64,000 bases of DNA from Oligoflexia bacterium (GCA_016861345.1 BOLD01000004.1:1-64000), one strand, 5' to 3'; counted from the first letter of the stretch, positions 35,953 through 45,159 are shown. Notes: generated by a model not told the origin, from the letters alone. Program-made: numbers and translations.

Positions 35953-36587
35953 AGCTCGGTCACCTTTGCATTTTTCTCTGGCACATATTGAAAGAGTTCT
36001 GGCTTTTTCTTCTTGTTAATCTGTGTTTCTAAAAATTTTAGCTTTGTCATGTTTCCGACTTCGTCAGGGTAAGAAATCTCAAGGATTTTCTCATCCTTCT
36101 TGCTCACCCTTATGATGGCCTCTGTGATGCTCGTGTTTTTTTCTTTCGCCTTCATATTAAAAATAATTTCGCCATTTTCTTCTTTTTCAGAAATCTCAAA
36201 GTTTTTATCTAAATTCTGAAGTCCAATAAATTCAGCCAAGAGAACCTGCTGTTTATTTTTTTTATCAATTTTTGATTTTCCAGCCTGTGGATCTCCGGGA
36301 AAATCTGGAGAGGGATACTGAACATTCCAGAGTATCGTTCCATCATAGACCATCAGGGTTTTTTCAGGCTCCGTCGTTTCCCAGCGCAATTTCCCTTTTG
36401 AGTAAAAAAATGTCCCCTTGTATCGATTTTCTTTTCCCATCAACTCAGAGGTAACAATTTTTTCTGCTTGAAATTGGACGTATCCCGCTTTTTTGTAGGC
36501 CTTTGTGATCTTTGTCAGCGTACTGACATGAGATTGGGATCCTATTGATAAGCCAATTAAAGCGGCAAAAAAGAAAGCAAATTTCAT
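35949..36587 (-). CDS. LolA-like outer-membrane lipoprotein carrier protein
   Basis: Start ATG 36587 gives a signal peptide (MKFAFFFAALIGLSIGSQS); an upstream frame extension to 36626 lacks one. The 212-residue product follows the LolA pattern: YVQFQAEKIVTSELMG...GTFFYSKGKLRWE, EKTLMVYDGTILWNV, and TKLKFLETQINKK. LolA carries lipoproteins across the periplasm to the outer membrane. Sequence similarity within the family is low, so related LolA/LppX-fold proteins cannot be excluded. It is coupled to rimO (ATGA). Confidence 0.75.
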   Translation of the reverse strand: MKFAFFFAALIGLSIGSQSHVSTLTKITKAYKKAGYVQFQAEKIVTSELMGKENRYKGTFFYSKGKLRWETTEPEKTLMVYDGTILWNVQYPSPDFPGDPQAGKSKIDKKNKQQVLLAEFIGLQNLDKNFEISEKEENGEIIFNMKAKEKNTSITEAIIRVSKKDEKILEISYPDEVGNMTKLKFLETQINKKKKPELFQYVPEKNAKVTEL

Positions 36588-36641
36588 ATGAGGCAAACCA
36601 CCTTCAAAAGGTTCAAGAACTTCCACCGAAAAAACAAATCT

Positions 36642-37298
36642 TTATACCAGAAGGGGTGGTTTTTCCGCAAGGCTGCTTCGATTGGCCAGGGTCCAGATAT
36701 GAAATCGTTTCGGTGACCCCAGAGCTAGCCACGCCGCCCGGGCCGTGGCCCCAGTTGTGATGATATCATCGACAAAGAGAATCCCTCGTCCCCTGACCGC
36801 ATCTTGGGTAAATTTTTCATGAAGTTTCATCTGGGACTTTTGCCTCTCCTGGCGGGATAGGTTTTTTTGCATTTCAGCACTTTCTCTCTCAAGGGCAAGT
36901 GCCAAGACACATCCTGTTCTTAGAGATATCGCTTCTGCCAAATGATGTGCGTGGTCTCGATCCCCCGTTCGTCGTGGCGGGGCCGGAACGATAATAGTGT
37001 CAGCAGATATTCTTATTTCTTTTTGTTTTGCCCGCTCCAAAAGAAGATCTGCATAAGCCAGATAAACAAACATATAATGGTGACCCTTCAAGTTCATCAC
37101 AACACGACTAACAATAGAGGATCGATTCGGAATCCATGTATAAAGCGATAGGCGATCAATGCCCTGGTCCTGATCAGAGTAAAATAAAATTTTTTCTTGG
37201 CAGTCAGGGCAAAGGAGAAGTTCGGATATCCGAACCTGCGATCCGCAATTCAGACAAGATTGAAGGCTGAGATATATTTTTTGAAGCACTCGTTGCAT
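36642..37298 (-). CDS. ComF/GntX-family phosphoribosyltransferase-like protein
   Basis: ATG 37298 with GAGG 8 bases upstream is preferred over a TTG 18 bases earlier. The 218-residue protein has an N-terminal zinc ribbon (C15, C18, C30, C33) and a PRTase fold with the PRPP loop ILFVDDIITTGATA near its end. ComF takes part in DNA uptake in naturally competent bacteria; GntX-like members have other uses. It lies between rlmH and the lolA-like gene in the reverse cluster. Confidence 0.85.
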   Translation of the reverse strand: MQRVLQKIYLSLQSCLNCGSQVRISELLLCPDCQEKILFYSDQDQGIDRLSLYTWIPNRSSIVSRVVMNLKGHHYMFVYLAYADLLLERAKQKEIRISADTIIVPAPPRRTGDRDHAHHLAEAISLRTGCVLALALERESAEMQKNLSRQERQKSQMKLHEKFTQDAVRGRGILFVDDIITTGATARAAWLALGSPKRFHIWTLANRSSLAEKPPLLV

Positions 37299-37351
37299 GA
37301 CCAAACCTCTCAGCAAGAGAGGTGCCGCTTGATCTGCTTGATACTTATCTT

Positions 37352-37822
37352 CTAGGCGTTGTGATAAGGTAGACCCTTAATAATTGTAAAAGCACGGTAA
37401 ATCTGCTCAGCAGCGACAGTCTGAGCGACAAGATGATTCATGACAAAGGGGCCAAGATTCAGTTTTAAATTTGCTCTTTTTTGCAGGTCCTCGCCAACCC
37501 CATAGGCGCCGCCAATAATCCAAATGCATCTTTTTTTTCCAGACTGCAATACGCTTTCAACTGCTTTCGCCCAAGCAAACGAGTCTAAAGCCTTTCCTTT
37601 TTCATCAAACAAAACAACAAAATCGTCTTCTTTCAAAAAATCCATAATTATTTTTGTGTCGTCATCTCTTTTGGCAAGGTGATTATCTCGAGAATATTTT
37701 TTCGGTTTTAACCCATGAACTTCAAACGAGGTAAAGTGGCTGATTTTTTCTGAGTACAGATCTATCGCAAGATCTGACCACTTTTCCCGAGCTGTAGAGA
37801 TATGTAGAAAAATAAATTTCAC
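37352..37822 (-). CDS. rlmH: 23S rRNA pseudouridine-1915 N3-methyltransferase
   Basis: The 156-residue SPOUT enzyme has the family motifs LFDEKGKALDSFAWA, WIIGGAYGVGEDL and NHLVAQTVAAEQIYRAFTI. It methylates pseudouridine 1915 in helix 69 of 23S rRNA. Its position after the nadD-rsfS gene is the conserved order found in many bacteria. Length equals the normal 155-159 residues. Confidence 0.95.
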   Translation of the reverse strand: MKFIFLHISTAREKWSDLAIDLYSEKISHFTSFEVHGLKPKKYSRDNHLAKRDDDTKIIMDFLKEDDFVVLFDEKGKALDSFAWAKAVESVLQSGKKRCIWIIGGAYGVGEDLQKRANLKLNLGPFVMNHLVAQTVAAEQIYRAFTIIKGLPYHNA

Positions 37823-37852
37823 GACAAAACCTGAGCGCCTTCAGAGCTACAA

Positions 37853-38875
37853 TTAATCTTTTTTCAAGCTCTGATCAACAAGCTTCAGATCAACAGCCTC
37901 TTTCCAAAGATTCTCAAGAGAATACTCTTGGCGGACAAAATCATAGAAGATGTGAATAATCAGCTGGCCATAATCAATGGCGATCCATCGTCCTTCATCC
38001 ATACCCTCGTGACTGAGCGGATGAACGTTGTATTCCTCTTTCACCGAACGAATCACATTTTCTGCCAGGGCTGTCGCATGACGTGTGCTGGTTCCTGAGG
38101 CCACTAAGGCAAACTCTGACGGAGCAGACATCGCGCGAAGATCAAATCCCTTAACCATGATTCCCTTTTTCGCAAACAGAACCTGCGCGCAAAAATCAGT
38201 AAACTTTTGATAGTCCCCAATCTTTGCCCCAAGATGTTGATAAAGCTTGTGTGTCTTGATGTAGGTTTCAACAGAAAGGGGAATATACTTTTCGACACTT
38301 TTGCCAATTCTGATCCACTTGCGAAGCTCCGTCGCAGAGATCTCAACATCTTTGAGTTGAATAAACTGAACATCTCGGCCCGTTTTTAATTCGATAAAAT
38401 TAAAATCAAATTCCTCGACCAGCTTTTGAAGATACTTTGGAAGGCTTTCAACATCCGCGGGAAAGTCATATCCGGGTCTCGATGTAACAATCAAGTTAGT
38501 CTCTTTTAAAAGAGACTCAACATCTTTCCACTGCTCGAGTTCGTCAAACTGATCCATTCCGATAATTAGGTATAAGTCCTCTGCCGGAATTGTTTTTCGC
38601 AAAGATTGAATTGTATCAATTGTGTAGCTTTTTCCAGCACGAACAACTTCTTGATCATCGACGACAAACTGTGGACCCCAGTCCATCACTGCAAGCTTTG
38701 TCATTTCAAGACGTTGCTGAGGCGTTGGCCCCTCAGTTGGGACCTTCAGTGGATTTTGTGATGTTGGCACTAATCGAACCTGATCAAGGCCGGCTTTTTT
38801 TGCAACTGTCTGCAGGCTGTTGAGGTGTCCCATGTGGGGTGGATTAAAGCTTCCGCCGAATATTCCTACTTTCAT
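37853..38875 (-). CDS. nadD: Fused nicotinate-nucleotide adenylyltransferase and ribosome silencing factor RsfS
   Basis: The 340-residue product joins two proteins. Residues 1-about 205 are NadD (GIFGGSFNPPHMGHL, then the ISATELRKWIRIGKS motif), which makes NaAD from NaMN. Residues about 218-335 are RsfS/Iojap (VKGFDLRAMSAPSEFALVAS, GMDEGRWIAIDYGQLIIHIF), which binds L14 and blocks subunit joining when nutrients are low. These are usually adjacent separate genes. No stop or frameshift separates them here. The gene overlaps obgE by 4 bases. Confidence 0.93.
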   Translation of the reverse strand: MKVGIFGGSFNPPHMGHLNSLQTVAKKAGLDQVRLVPTSQNPLKVPTEGPTPQQRLEMTKLAVMDWGPQFVVDDQEVVRAGKSYTIDTIQSLRKTIPAEDLYLIIGMDQFDELEQWKDVESLLKETNLIVTSRPGYDFPADVESLPKYLQKLVEEFDFNFIELKTGRDVQFIQLKDVEISATELRKWIRIGKSVEKYIPLSVETYIKTHKLYQHLGAKIGDYQKFTDFCAQVLFAKKGIMVKGFDLRAMSAPSEFALVASGTSTRHATALAENVIRSVKEEYNVHPLSHEGMDEGRWIAIDYGQLIIHIFYDFVRQEYSLENLWKEAVDLKLVDQSLKKD

Positions 38876-39903
38876 GCGCCTTCCTCATTAAAAATATATT
38901 TACCGATTTCAAATACAAGCTTCTCAATGTTCTTTCCGCTGACCGCAGAAATTGCATACGGCTTTACTTTTGTCTTTGACTCAAATGTTGCCATTTTTCT
39001 TCGAAGCTCATCCTCGCTCAGCGTATCTATCTTACTAAAAACAACCAGTTGAGGTCGCTCTGTCAGAGGGAAAAATCCCTCTTTATCTTTGTTCTGTTTA
39101 TCGTACATTTCTAGCTCGTGATTGATATCAAGATAATCTTGGACAGGATCGCCACTGGACATTACAGACACATCAATTAAATGAACAAACAGTCTTGTGC
39201 GCTCAATATGCTTTAAGAACTGAATTCCAAGTCCTGCTCCATGATGAGCGCCTTTGATCAAACCCGGGATGTCGGCAACGACATAGGATTTATATTCAGC
39301 TGCTTTCACCACCCCTAAATTGGGGGTCAATGTTGTGAATGGATAATCCGCAATTTTTGGTCTGGCCGCAGAGATGCGTGAAATTAAAGTCGACTTTCCG
39401 GCGTTTGGAAAACCAATAATGCCAACATCAGCAATCAGCTTCAGTTCTAAAGTAACATCGAGTTCTTGACCCGGCTCTCCGGGCTGAGCCTTTTCCGGTG
39501 CCTGATTCACACTCGTTTTAAAAAAGGTGTTCCCTTTTCCTCCACGGCCACCCTTCAGCAAAATATAAGATTCAATTCCAGTCATATCGACTAAAACTTC
39601 GCCCTCGCTCGAGCGAACCAGTGTGCCCGGGGGAACAGTCAACTCAAGATCTTTTCCATGCGCGCCCGTGCAATTGCTGGATTCTCCAGGGTTTCCATTT
39701 TGAGCTGAATATTTCTTCAGATGTCGATAGTCCACCAAGGAGTTGATGTTTCGATCAACTTTCAGAATAACATCACCGCCCTTGCCGCCATCGCCCCCGT
39801 CGGGACCTCCGCGAGGAACCATGGACTCGCGACGGAAACTGATGCTGCCGGGACCACCGTGACCAGAACTGACTGTAATTCTGACTTCGTCGATAAACTT
39901 CAT
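38872..39903 (-). CDS. obgE: GTPase Obg (ObgE/CgtA)
   Basis: The 343-residue GTPase has the glycine-rich Obg fold (residues 1-158, starting MKFIDEVRITVSSGHGGPGS) and a G domain with G1 GFPNAGKST, G3 DIPGLIKGAHHGAGLG and G4 FSKID. It helps assemble the 50S subunit and senses GTP and ppGpp. It lacks the long C-terminal OCT tail of some homologues. It lies in the rplU-rpmA-obgE-nadD order, but behind a terminator. Confidence 0.96.
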   Translation of the reverse strand: MKFIDEVRITVSSGHGGPGSISFRRESMVPRGGPDGGDGGKGGDVILKVDRNINSLVDYRHLKKYSAQNGNPGESSNCTGAHGKDLELTVPPGTLVRSSEGEVLVDMTGIESYILLKGGRGGKGNTFFKTSVNQAPEKAQPGEPGQELDVTLELKLIADVGIIGFPNAGKSTLISRISAARPKIADYPFTTLTPNLGVVKAAEYKSYVVADIPGLIKGAHHGAGLGIQFLKHIERTRLFVHLIDVSVMSSGDPVQDYLDINHELEMYDKQNKDKEGFFPLTERPQLVVFSKIDTLSEDELRRKMATFESKTKVKPYAISAVSGKNIEKLVFEIGKYIFNEEGA

Positions 39904-39916
39904 TCAAACCTCAAAA

Positions 39917-39948
39917 AAAAAGAGCCCTGAATAGTTTGGGCTCTTTTT
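39917..39948 (-). terminator. Intrinsic terminator between rpmA and obgE
   Basis: An 11-base stem (AAAAAGAGCCC with GGGCTCTTTTT) is followed on the reverse strand by a run of nine T. It should end most rplU-rpmA transcripts and keep obgE expression below that of the ribosomal protein genes. Confidence 0.85.
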
Positions 39949-39976
39949 GTTCTGTTCAGAGAGCGATTAAATTCTC

Positions 39977-40237
39977 TTACGCAGTTTTTGGATAAACGCT
40001 GACTTTGAACTTTTCTTTAGTGAAACGCTCAAACTTCACAATTCCATCAACCAATGAATAGATTGTAAAATCGCGACCAAGTCGTGTGTTGTTTCCAATC
40101 AAAAACTTTGTTCCACGCTGACGAACCAAAATTGTTCCCGCAAGAACACTTTGTCCGCCAAATCGTTTAACACCCAATCTCTTACTCTGTGAATCTCGTC
40201 CGTTCTTGGTACTACCACCGGCTTTTTTACTTGCCAT
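39977..40237 (-). CDS. rpmA: 50S ribosomal protein L27
   Basis: The 86-residue protein begins [20 protein letters not shown] and contains [20 protein letters not shown], both characteristic of L27. Its N-terminal tail reaches the peptidyl transferase centre. No N-terminal cleavable extension is present, unlike in Firmicutes. It follows rplU by 19 bases. Confidence 0.97.
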   Translation of the reverse strand: MASKKAGGSTKNGRDSQSKRLGVKRFGGQSVLAGTILVRQRGTKFLIGNNTRLGRDFTIYSLVDGIVKFERFTKEKFKVSVYPKTA

Positions 40238-40256
40238 GTTTCACCTCACTCAATCC

Positions 40257-40826
40257 TTAGGCTTTCTTAGTTGTTTTTTTAGCAGTTTTCTTCGCTCCAG
40301 CCTTTTTTGCAGGCTTCTTTCCTGCTTTCTTTGCTGGAGCTTTTTTCTTCGCTGTCGTCTTTTTAGCAACTTTCTTTGCTGCCTTTTCAATAATCTCTTC
40401 ACCTGGCTTTGCCGCGCGAGCTGATTCTTTCGCAGCTGTGCGCGCTTGGATCTTTTCTTGTCTTGCTTGATCAACGTCAATAACAACTGGATCACTGTCA
40501 GCTTTAGCTGTCTTGCCACCGTGAGAAATTGCTTTCACAAATAGTTCTGTGAACATTTGTCGGTGAGTCTTGAATCGGCGATATCCCTGGCGTCGCTTCT
40601 TCTTGAAGATAATTACTTTTCGGTCTTTAGCTTGCTTTGTTACAACCAAAGTGACTTTTGCACCTTGAACAGTTGGCTGACCAACAACTGGAGTTTCTCC
40701 TCCAACCATTAAGACATCACTGAGATCAAACTCAGAACCAAGTTGCTGATCTAACTTTTCAACTCGGATAACATCTCCGGGCTGGACCTTATACTGTTTT
40801 CCGCCTGTGCGAATAATGGCGTACAT
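40257..40826 (-). CDS. rplU: 50S ribosomal protein L21 with long Lys/Ala-rich C-terminal extension
   Basis: ATG 40826 is chosen because TGGAGG lies 6 bases before it, giving 189 residues. The first 103 are normal L21 (MYAIIRTGGKQYKVQPGD, KKKRRQGYRRFKTHRQ). About 85 further residues form a tail that ends in repeated KKAxKK units (KKVAKKTTAKKKAPAKKAGK), like histone H1 tails. L21 is usually about 103 residues. The tail could add rRNA or DNA binding. The gene leads the rplU-rpmA transcript. Confidence 0.92.
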   Translation of the reverse strand: MYAIIRTGGKQYKVQPGDVIRVEKLDQQLGSEFDLSDVLMVGGETPVVGQPTVQGAKVTLVVTKQAKDRKVIIFKKKRRQGYRRFKTHRQMFTELFVKAISHGGKTAKADSDPVVIDVDQARQEKIQARTAAKESARAAKPGEEIIEKAAKKVAKKTTAKKKAPAKKAGKKPAKKAGAKKTAKKTTKKA

Positions 40827-40861
40827 GAAAACCTCCACTCATTGAAATAAGCCAATGGTAA

Positions 40862-41044
40862 ATGCCAGCCCGCGACAGAATTGTCAACGAGGAATCTTTG
40901 AGAATTTTCAATAACCTCTGCCAAAGTCTAGAGTGGGAAAAAGAAGCGCGGCGGCAGGTCCAGTGGCTAGTTGAACACAGCCAAATGACAAAAAATTCAC
41001 CACTTAATTCAAGTAGATACAGCGGCCCTCCTCTGAAAAGATAA
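40862..41044 (+). CDS. Possible small protein, unknown
   Basis: A 60-residue frame opens with ATG 40862, diverging from rplU. Its composition is protein-like (ESLRIFNNLCQSLEWEKEARRQVQWLVEHSQ, shown here only in part by the segments SLRIFNNL and ARRQVQWLVEH), with a predicted helical core and a basic end. There is no clear SD and no terminator after it. It may be a real short gene or chance. Confidence 0.28.
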   Translation: MPARDRIVNEESLRIFNNLCQSLEWEKEARRQVQWLVEHSQMTKNSPLNSSRYSGPPLKR

Positions 41045-41249
41045 AGCTACCCACTATGCCTATGCGCATAATATGGGCTGAAAAGTCCCATAGAAATTCA
41101 AAATTGTTGTGTGGAAACCACAGTTTATAACGCAGGACCGAGCAAAAATTCTACTGACGAAACTCGGATTTTGAGTTCTCATATTGGGTATAAGTTTTAA
41201 TAATTTGTGGGAATTACCCAGAAGTTAAACACACAACAAGGAAGGCAAC
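41045..41249. other. Upstream region of porin gene
   Basis: This AT-rich stretch separates the rplU side from the porin gene. A weak promoter-like pair TTGAGT (41171) and TTTTAA (41195) is visible, as well as a small palindrome TGGGAATTACCCA just before the SD. No gene is seen. The 423 bases between rplU and the porin hold only this region and the doubtful 60-residue frame. Confidence 0.35.
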
Positions 41250-42329
41250 ATGAAAAAAGCATTATTAACGGCTGCATTGGCAACGTTGACTTTTGCAACA
41301 GCAAACGCAGGAAGCATCAACCTTGAGCTTCGTGCAGACATGCTCAGCTCTGATTTTAACACAGACGCTGGAAACGCAGACTACTATAAATTCTACCTCC
41401 AAACTGGACGAGTAGACTTTAAAGGTTCTTTAATGGAAGGTCTTGATTACAGACTTCGTTGGAGATTCAACTCGGCTCCTTCAGCTGATATGGGTTCAGT
41501 AAGCACTAACGATTTCGCATATGTTTCACACAAGATGAACGACATGTTCAAGTTTACTTTCGGTAAACAAGGAACAGGAATCGGCGGATTCGAGGGTAAC
41601 ACTGCTGGTTCTGACCTTTATTTCACATCGTTCTTCTACGGCGGAAGTACTGCAAACCTTGGTGTAGCTGCATCTAGCCGCTATCGTGGTTATGCTTCAA
41701 TGATTTATGCTACTGGTGTTAAAGCTGATGTTACTTCTGGTGATCACGGCTTAAGCCTTGGCGCATACAACAATGACGGATCACAGTCTCCACAAAACAA
41801 AGGTATGTTCGGTGCGTTCTACAGCGGAGCATTCATGGACAAAGCTTTGAAAGTAACTGCTGGTCAATTGTCAGTTCCTTCCTCAAACACAACTGGAACT
41901 GCTGGTTACACTGCTGATGACAAGTCAACTTACACTAACGTTGGAGTTGGCTACACAATGGGAAGCATGGACATCCTATTTGACTACAACATGCACCAAC
42001 AGAAGTTTAAGTCATCTGGTAACGACGTTACTTACGATTTAACTGGACCAGTTCTTCTTGTGAAGTATGGAATGGGCAACTGGACTCCACAGTTTAAGTA
42101 TGCAATGGCTGCTGAGACTGTTAAAGTTCAAGGTTCTGCTGACCAAAAGAACACTTTCACAGATATGGGTCTTGCTGCTGAGTACAAGCCAGAGACAGAC
42201 AAGAACTTCCGTTATCACTTTGCATACAACAACCGTGCTGCTAAGTACGATTCAACTGTTGCAACTACTTCACCAGCTGAAACACAAATTATTGCTGGTA
42301 TGAAGATCTACGCTGACTTTCTTAAGTAA
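41250..42329 (+). CDS. Outer-membrane porin-like protein
   Basis: The 359-residue product has a signal peptide (MKKALLTAALATLTFATANA) and a mature part of alternating amphipathic strands typical of a beta-barrel (YKFYLQTGRVDFKGSLMEGL, FTFGKQGTGIGGFEGN). It is poor in Cys and rich in Gly, Ala, Tyr and Thr. Its strong SD (AAGGAAGG), well-formed terminator and smooth codon choice suggest high expression, as for a major porin. Similarity to a specific porin family cannot be judged here. It ends in LK rather than Phe. Confidence 0.72.
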   Translation: MKKALLTAALATLTFATANAGSINLELRADMLSSDFNTDAGNADYYKFYLQTGRVDFKGSLMEGLDYRLRWRFNSAPSADMGSVSTNDFAYVSHKMNDMFKFTFGKQGTGIGGFEGNTAGSDLYFTSFFYGGSTANLGVAASSRYRGYASMIYATGVKADVTSGDHGLSLGAYNNDGSQSPQNKGMFGAFYSGAFMDKALKVTAGQLSVPSSNTTGTAGYTADDKSTYTNVGVGYTMGSMDILFDYNMHQQKFKSSGNDVTYDLTGPVLLVKYGMGNWTPQFKYAMAAETVKVQGSADQKNTFTDMGLAAEYKPETDKNFRYHFAYNNRAAKYDSTVATTSPAETQIIAGMKIYADFLK

Positions 42330-42358
42330 TTAAGTAAGTACCGATAAGGTTTTCCACG

Positions 42359-42390
42359 AAAGGCTCGCGAAAGCGGGCCTTTTGTTTTTT
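42359..42390 (+). terminator. Intrinsic terminator of porin gene
   Basis: The stem AAAGGCTCGC with GCGGGCCTTT (one T-G wobble) and loop GAAA is followed by TTGTTTTTT. It begins 30 bases after the porin stop codon. Confidence 0.85.
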
Positions 42391-42464
42391 CAAAGCAATA
42401 CCCCTAGTATTGTGGCAAGAACAGGACTTGACCTTCATTGGCGAGATGAACACACCTATGGAGC

Positions 42465-43640
42465 ATGGTCCACAGAATAATTAACCCATCAAAATTACAC
42501 AGCTTTTTCTTGTTTTGCGCGCGTGGAGTTGGCAAGTTAAGCCTGGTTCGGCAACACTTCGCATCCCAAAACAACTTCCTCTATATAGATCTGCTCAAGG
42601 CAGAATGGGAAGACTCGCTTTTGAGAAACCCCGATCATCTCATCGAGGCTATTGATTCTCAATCAAGACCGCCAGAGTGGGTTGTGATTGACGAGGTTCA
42701 AAAAACTCCAAAGTTCTTGGATGTTGTACATCACCTTATCGAAAATAAAAAAATTAAGCTTGCCCTCACGGGATCAAGTGCCCGAAAGCTAAAACGGGGC
42801 GCTGCGAATTTATTAGTCGGACGGGCATTTAGTTTCGAGTTATTTCCACTCACACATATCGAACTGGCTGGCCGCGTTGAATTAGATAAATATCTCAGTA
42901 CGGGGGATTGCCTGCACTTGAAGGGCTATGCGGGGAAACAGATATCCATAACTATCTCAAATCCTATATCACGACATATTTGAAAGAAGAAATCCAAGCG
43001 GAACAGATTGTCAGAAACCTAAAGCCATTTCGATTGTTTTTAGATGTTGCCGCGCAAATGAATACCAAAGTTGTTAATTTTTCTAAAATTGGGCGCGATG
43101 TCGATGCCGATACAAAATCAGTACAAAATTATTTTGAAATTTTACGCGATACTCACGTTGGTATTTTACTAAATGCACATGACAATAGTCTACGACGTCG
43201 CCAAAAAATGAATCCGAAATTCTATTATTTTTATACTGGAGTCGCGAGAAGCTTAAATCGCAAACTCAATATTCCGCTGAAGAGAGGAGCTTATAAATAT
43301 GGTGATCTCTTTGAGTAGTTCATAATTTTAGAAATACCTCGCTTAAATTCATATTTTTCGCTCGACTATCAATTTTCATATCTACAAACAAATAATAATC
43401 TTGAAATTGACATCATCATCAAGCGACCAAGCCTTGCCTACTGCATTTGTTGAAATTAAATCTTCTGAGGCAGTTCAGGATCAAGACCTGTCCTCTCTGA
43501 GATCCTTAAAGCGAGACAATCCTAAAAATCACTATTTCTGTCTTTCAAATGACATCACAAATAGAGTTGATAACGGGACTGAAATTCTTTATTGGCAAAA
43601 GGGACTGCGCGAACTCGGCTTTTTGAATCGACGCAGCTAA
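42465..43640 (+). pseudogene. Decayed AAA-type ATPase with DUF4143 domain
   Basis: Three adjacent frames together spell one ATPase of the AAA_14/DUF4143 family: FFLFCARGVGKLSLVRQHF (Walker A with the usual Ser/Thr after Lys changed to Leu), WVVIDEVQKTPKFLDVVHHL, LALTGSSARKLKRGAANLL, LKEEIQAEQIVRN, INFSKIGRDVDAD-like NFSKIGRDV, and a C-terminal VEIKSSE nuclease-like strand. One base is lost in the G-run at 42902-42906, a TAG stop sits at 43316-43318 where a His or Gln codon is expected, and another frameshift lies near 43430. The gene is therefore inactive. Confidence 0.85.
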
Positions 43641-43641
43641 G

Positions 43642-45159
43642 TTACCCGACAAAGATTTCGTACTGTTCGATGTGATAACTTGGTTCAATTTTGAATGTGA
43701 CCGAACGGCCGATTTTCTTTTCGATAAAGCTAAGGGTCTCGCCCTCGACTTCGTAAATCCAGTCAATCACGTCTGAATGACAGTGCACGAGCAGGTTGAC
43801 CTTTTTATTGTCGTGATGAATATGGTCTCGCTCAAGCTCACGGAAAATATCGTTCGCAATTGTGGATTTTGTTTTAATGTAGCCCGTGCCCTCGCAATAG
43901 CTGCAGGGTTCGCATAATGTTTTGATTAGGCTGGGGCGAATGCGCTTTCTAGTCATTTCAACCAGTCCAAGTGTCGACATTGAAATCACGTTTGTGCGAG
44001 CGCGGTCTTTGACAAGTTCTTCGCGCAAATGGTTCAGAATTTTTTCGCGGTGAGATTCTTTTTCCATATCAATAAAGTCGATGATGATAATGCCGCCGCA
44101 GTTTCGAATGCGAAGCTGATAGGCGATCTCTTTAACAGCCTCGATGTTCGTTTTCAAAATGGTGTCTTCGAGATCTTTTTTGCCGACAAATTTTCCTGTG
44201 TTCACATCAATCACCACAAGAGCTTCGGCTTCATCGATCACGATATAGCCGCCGGATTTGAGCCAAATTTTTCGGTCCATTGATCTTGAGATTTCAATAT
44301 CAATCTCATACATATCAAACAGTGGCTTATTGATGTCCTGATAAAGAATGATGTTGTGTTTAAATTTGGGCATCAGCTGAGTCACAAATTTTTCAATCTT
44401 TTTGTGAACGTCAGAGTCATCGACCCACACCGCAGTGACGTCCTCGTTCATCAGATCTCTGAGTGCGCGAAGCTCAACGTCCAGCTCTTGATGAATCAGG
44501 CCAACGGTTTTCTTTTTCTCATAATTTTTGAAAATCTCTTTTCCAAGTCGGTCAAGATAATCCACGTCAGATTTAATTTGCTCTGAGGTTGCGCCCTCAC
44601 CTGCGGTTCTGACAATTACTCCGCCGCTGGGGTTAAGCTTAAGGACAGCCTCTTTCAGTCTGTTTCGCTCCTCTTCGTTTTCAATTTTTCTTGAAATTCC
44701 AAGGTGGCGAACCGTTGGTAAATAGACAATGAATCGACCAGGAAGAGAAATATGCGTCGTTATTCGAGCGCCTTTTGTTCCAATCGGATCTTTCGCCACT
44801 TGCACAAGAATAAATTGACCCTCTTTCAGAAGATCCTGAATGGGAACTTTGGGGGACTCGGGCGCCTTTTCAATACTGTCCTCCATCACAAGAGGCTCTT
44901 CGCGATCGGGGTCTGCTAGACTTTCATCCAAGTCGTCGCGCACGTCCCCAACGTAGAGAAAAGCTGCCTTTTTTAGACCAATGTCCACAAAGGCCGCCTG
45001 CATGCCCGGCAGGACCCGAATGACTTTCCCACGATGAATCGATCCGACCATAGTCGGGGAAGATTTTCTTTCAATCTTAAAATCAGTTAAAACGCCGCCT
45101 TCGACGTAAGCGACACGAGTTTCCTGGGGACGAACATTGATTAAAATCTCAGCTGGCAT
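43642..45159 (-). CDS. rng: Ribonuclease G/E family endoribonuclease
   Basis: The 505-residue protein has an S1 RNA-binding domain (about 38-115, HRGKVIRVLPGMQAAFVDIG), the RNase E/G catalytic part with LVVIDVNTGKFVG (metal-binding Asp) and a zinc link C419/C422 (CEPCSYCEGTG). Length matches RNase G rather than the much longer RNase E. It cuts single-stranded RNA in rRNA maturation and mRNA decay. It ends two bases from the decayed ATPase gene and diverges from pilT. Confidence 0.92.
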   Translation of the reverse strand: MPAEILINVRPQETRVAYVEGGVLTDFKIERKSSPTMVGSIHRGKVIRVLPGMQAAFVDIGLKKAAFLYVGDVRDDLDESLADPDREEPLVMEDSIEKAPESPKVPIQDLLKEGQFILVQVAKDPIGTKGARITTHISLPGRFIVYLPTVRHLGISRKIENEEERNRLKEAVLKLNPSGGVIVRTAGEGATSEQIKSDVDYLDRLGKEIFKNYEKKKTVGLIHQELDVELRALRDLMNEDVTAVWVDDSDVHKKIEKFVTQLMPKFKHNIILYQDINKPLFDMYEIDIEISRSMDRKIWLKSGGYIVIDEAEALVVIDVNTGKFVGKKDLEDTILKTNIEAVKEIAYQLRIRNCGGIIIIDFIDMEKESHREKILNHLREELVKDRARTNVISMSTLGLVEMTRKRIRPSLIKTLCEPCSYCEGTGYIKTKSTIANDIFRELERDHIHHDNKKVNLLVHCHSDVIDWIYEVEGETLSFIEKKIGRSVTFKIEPSYHIEQYEIFVG

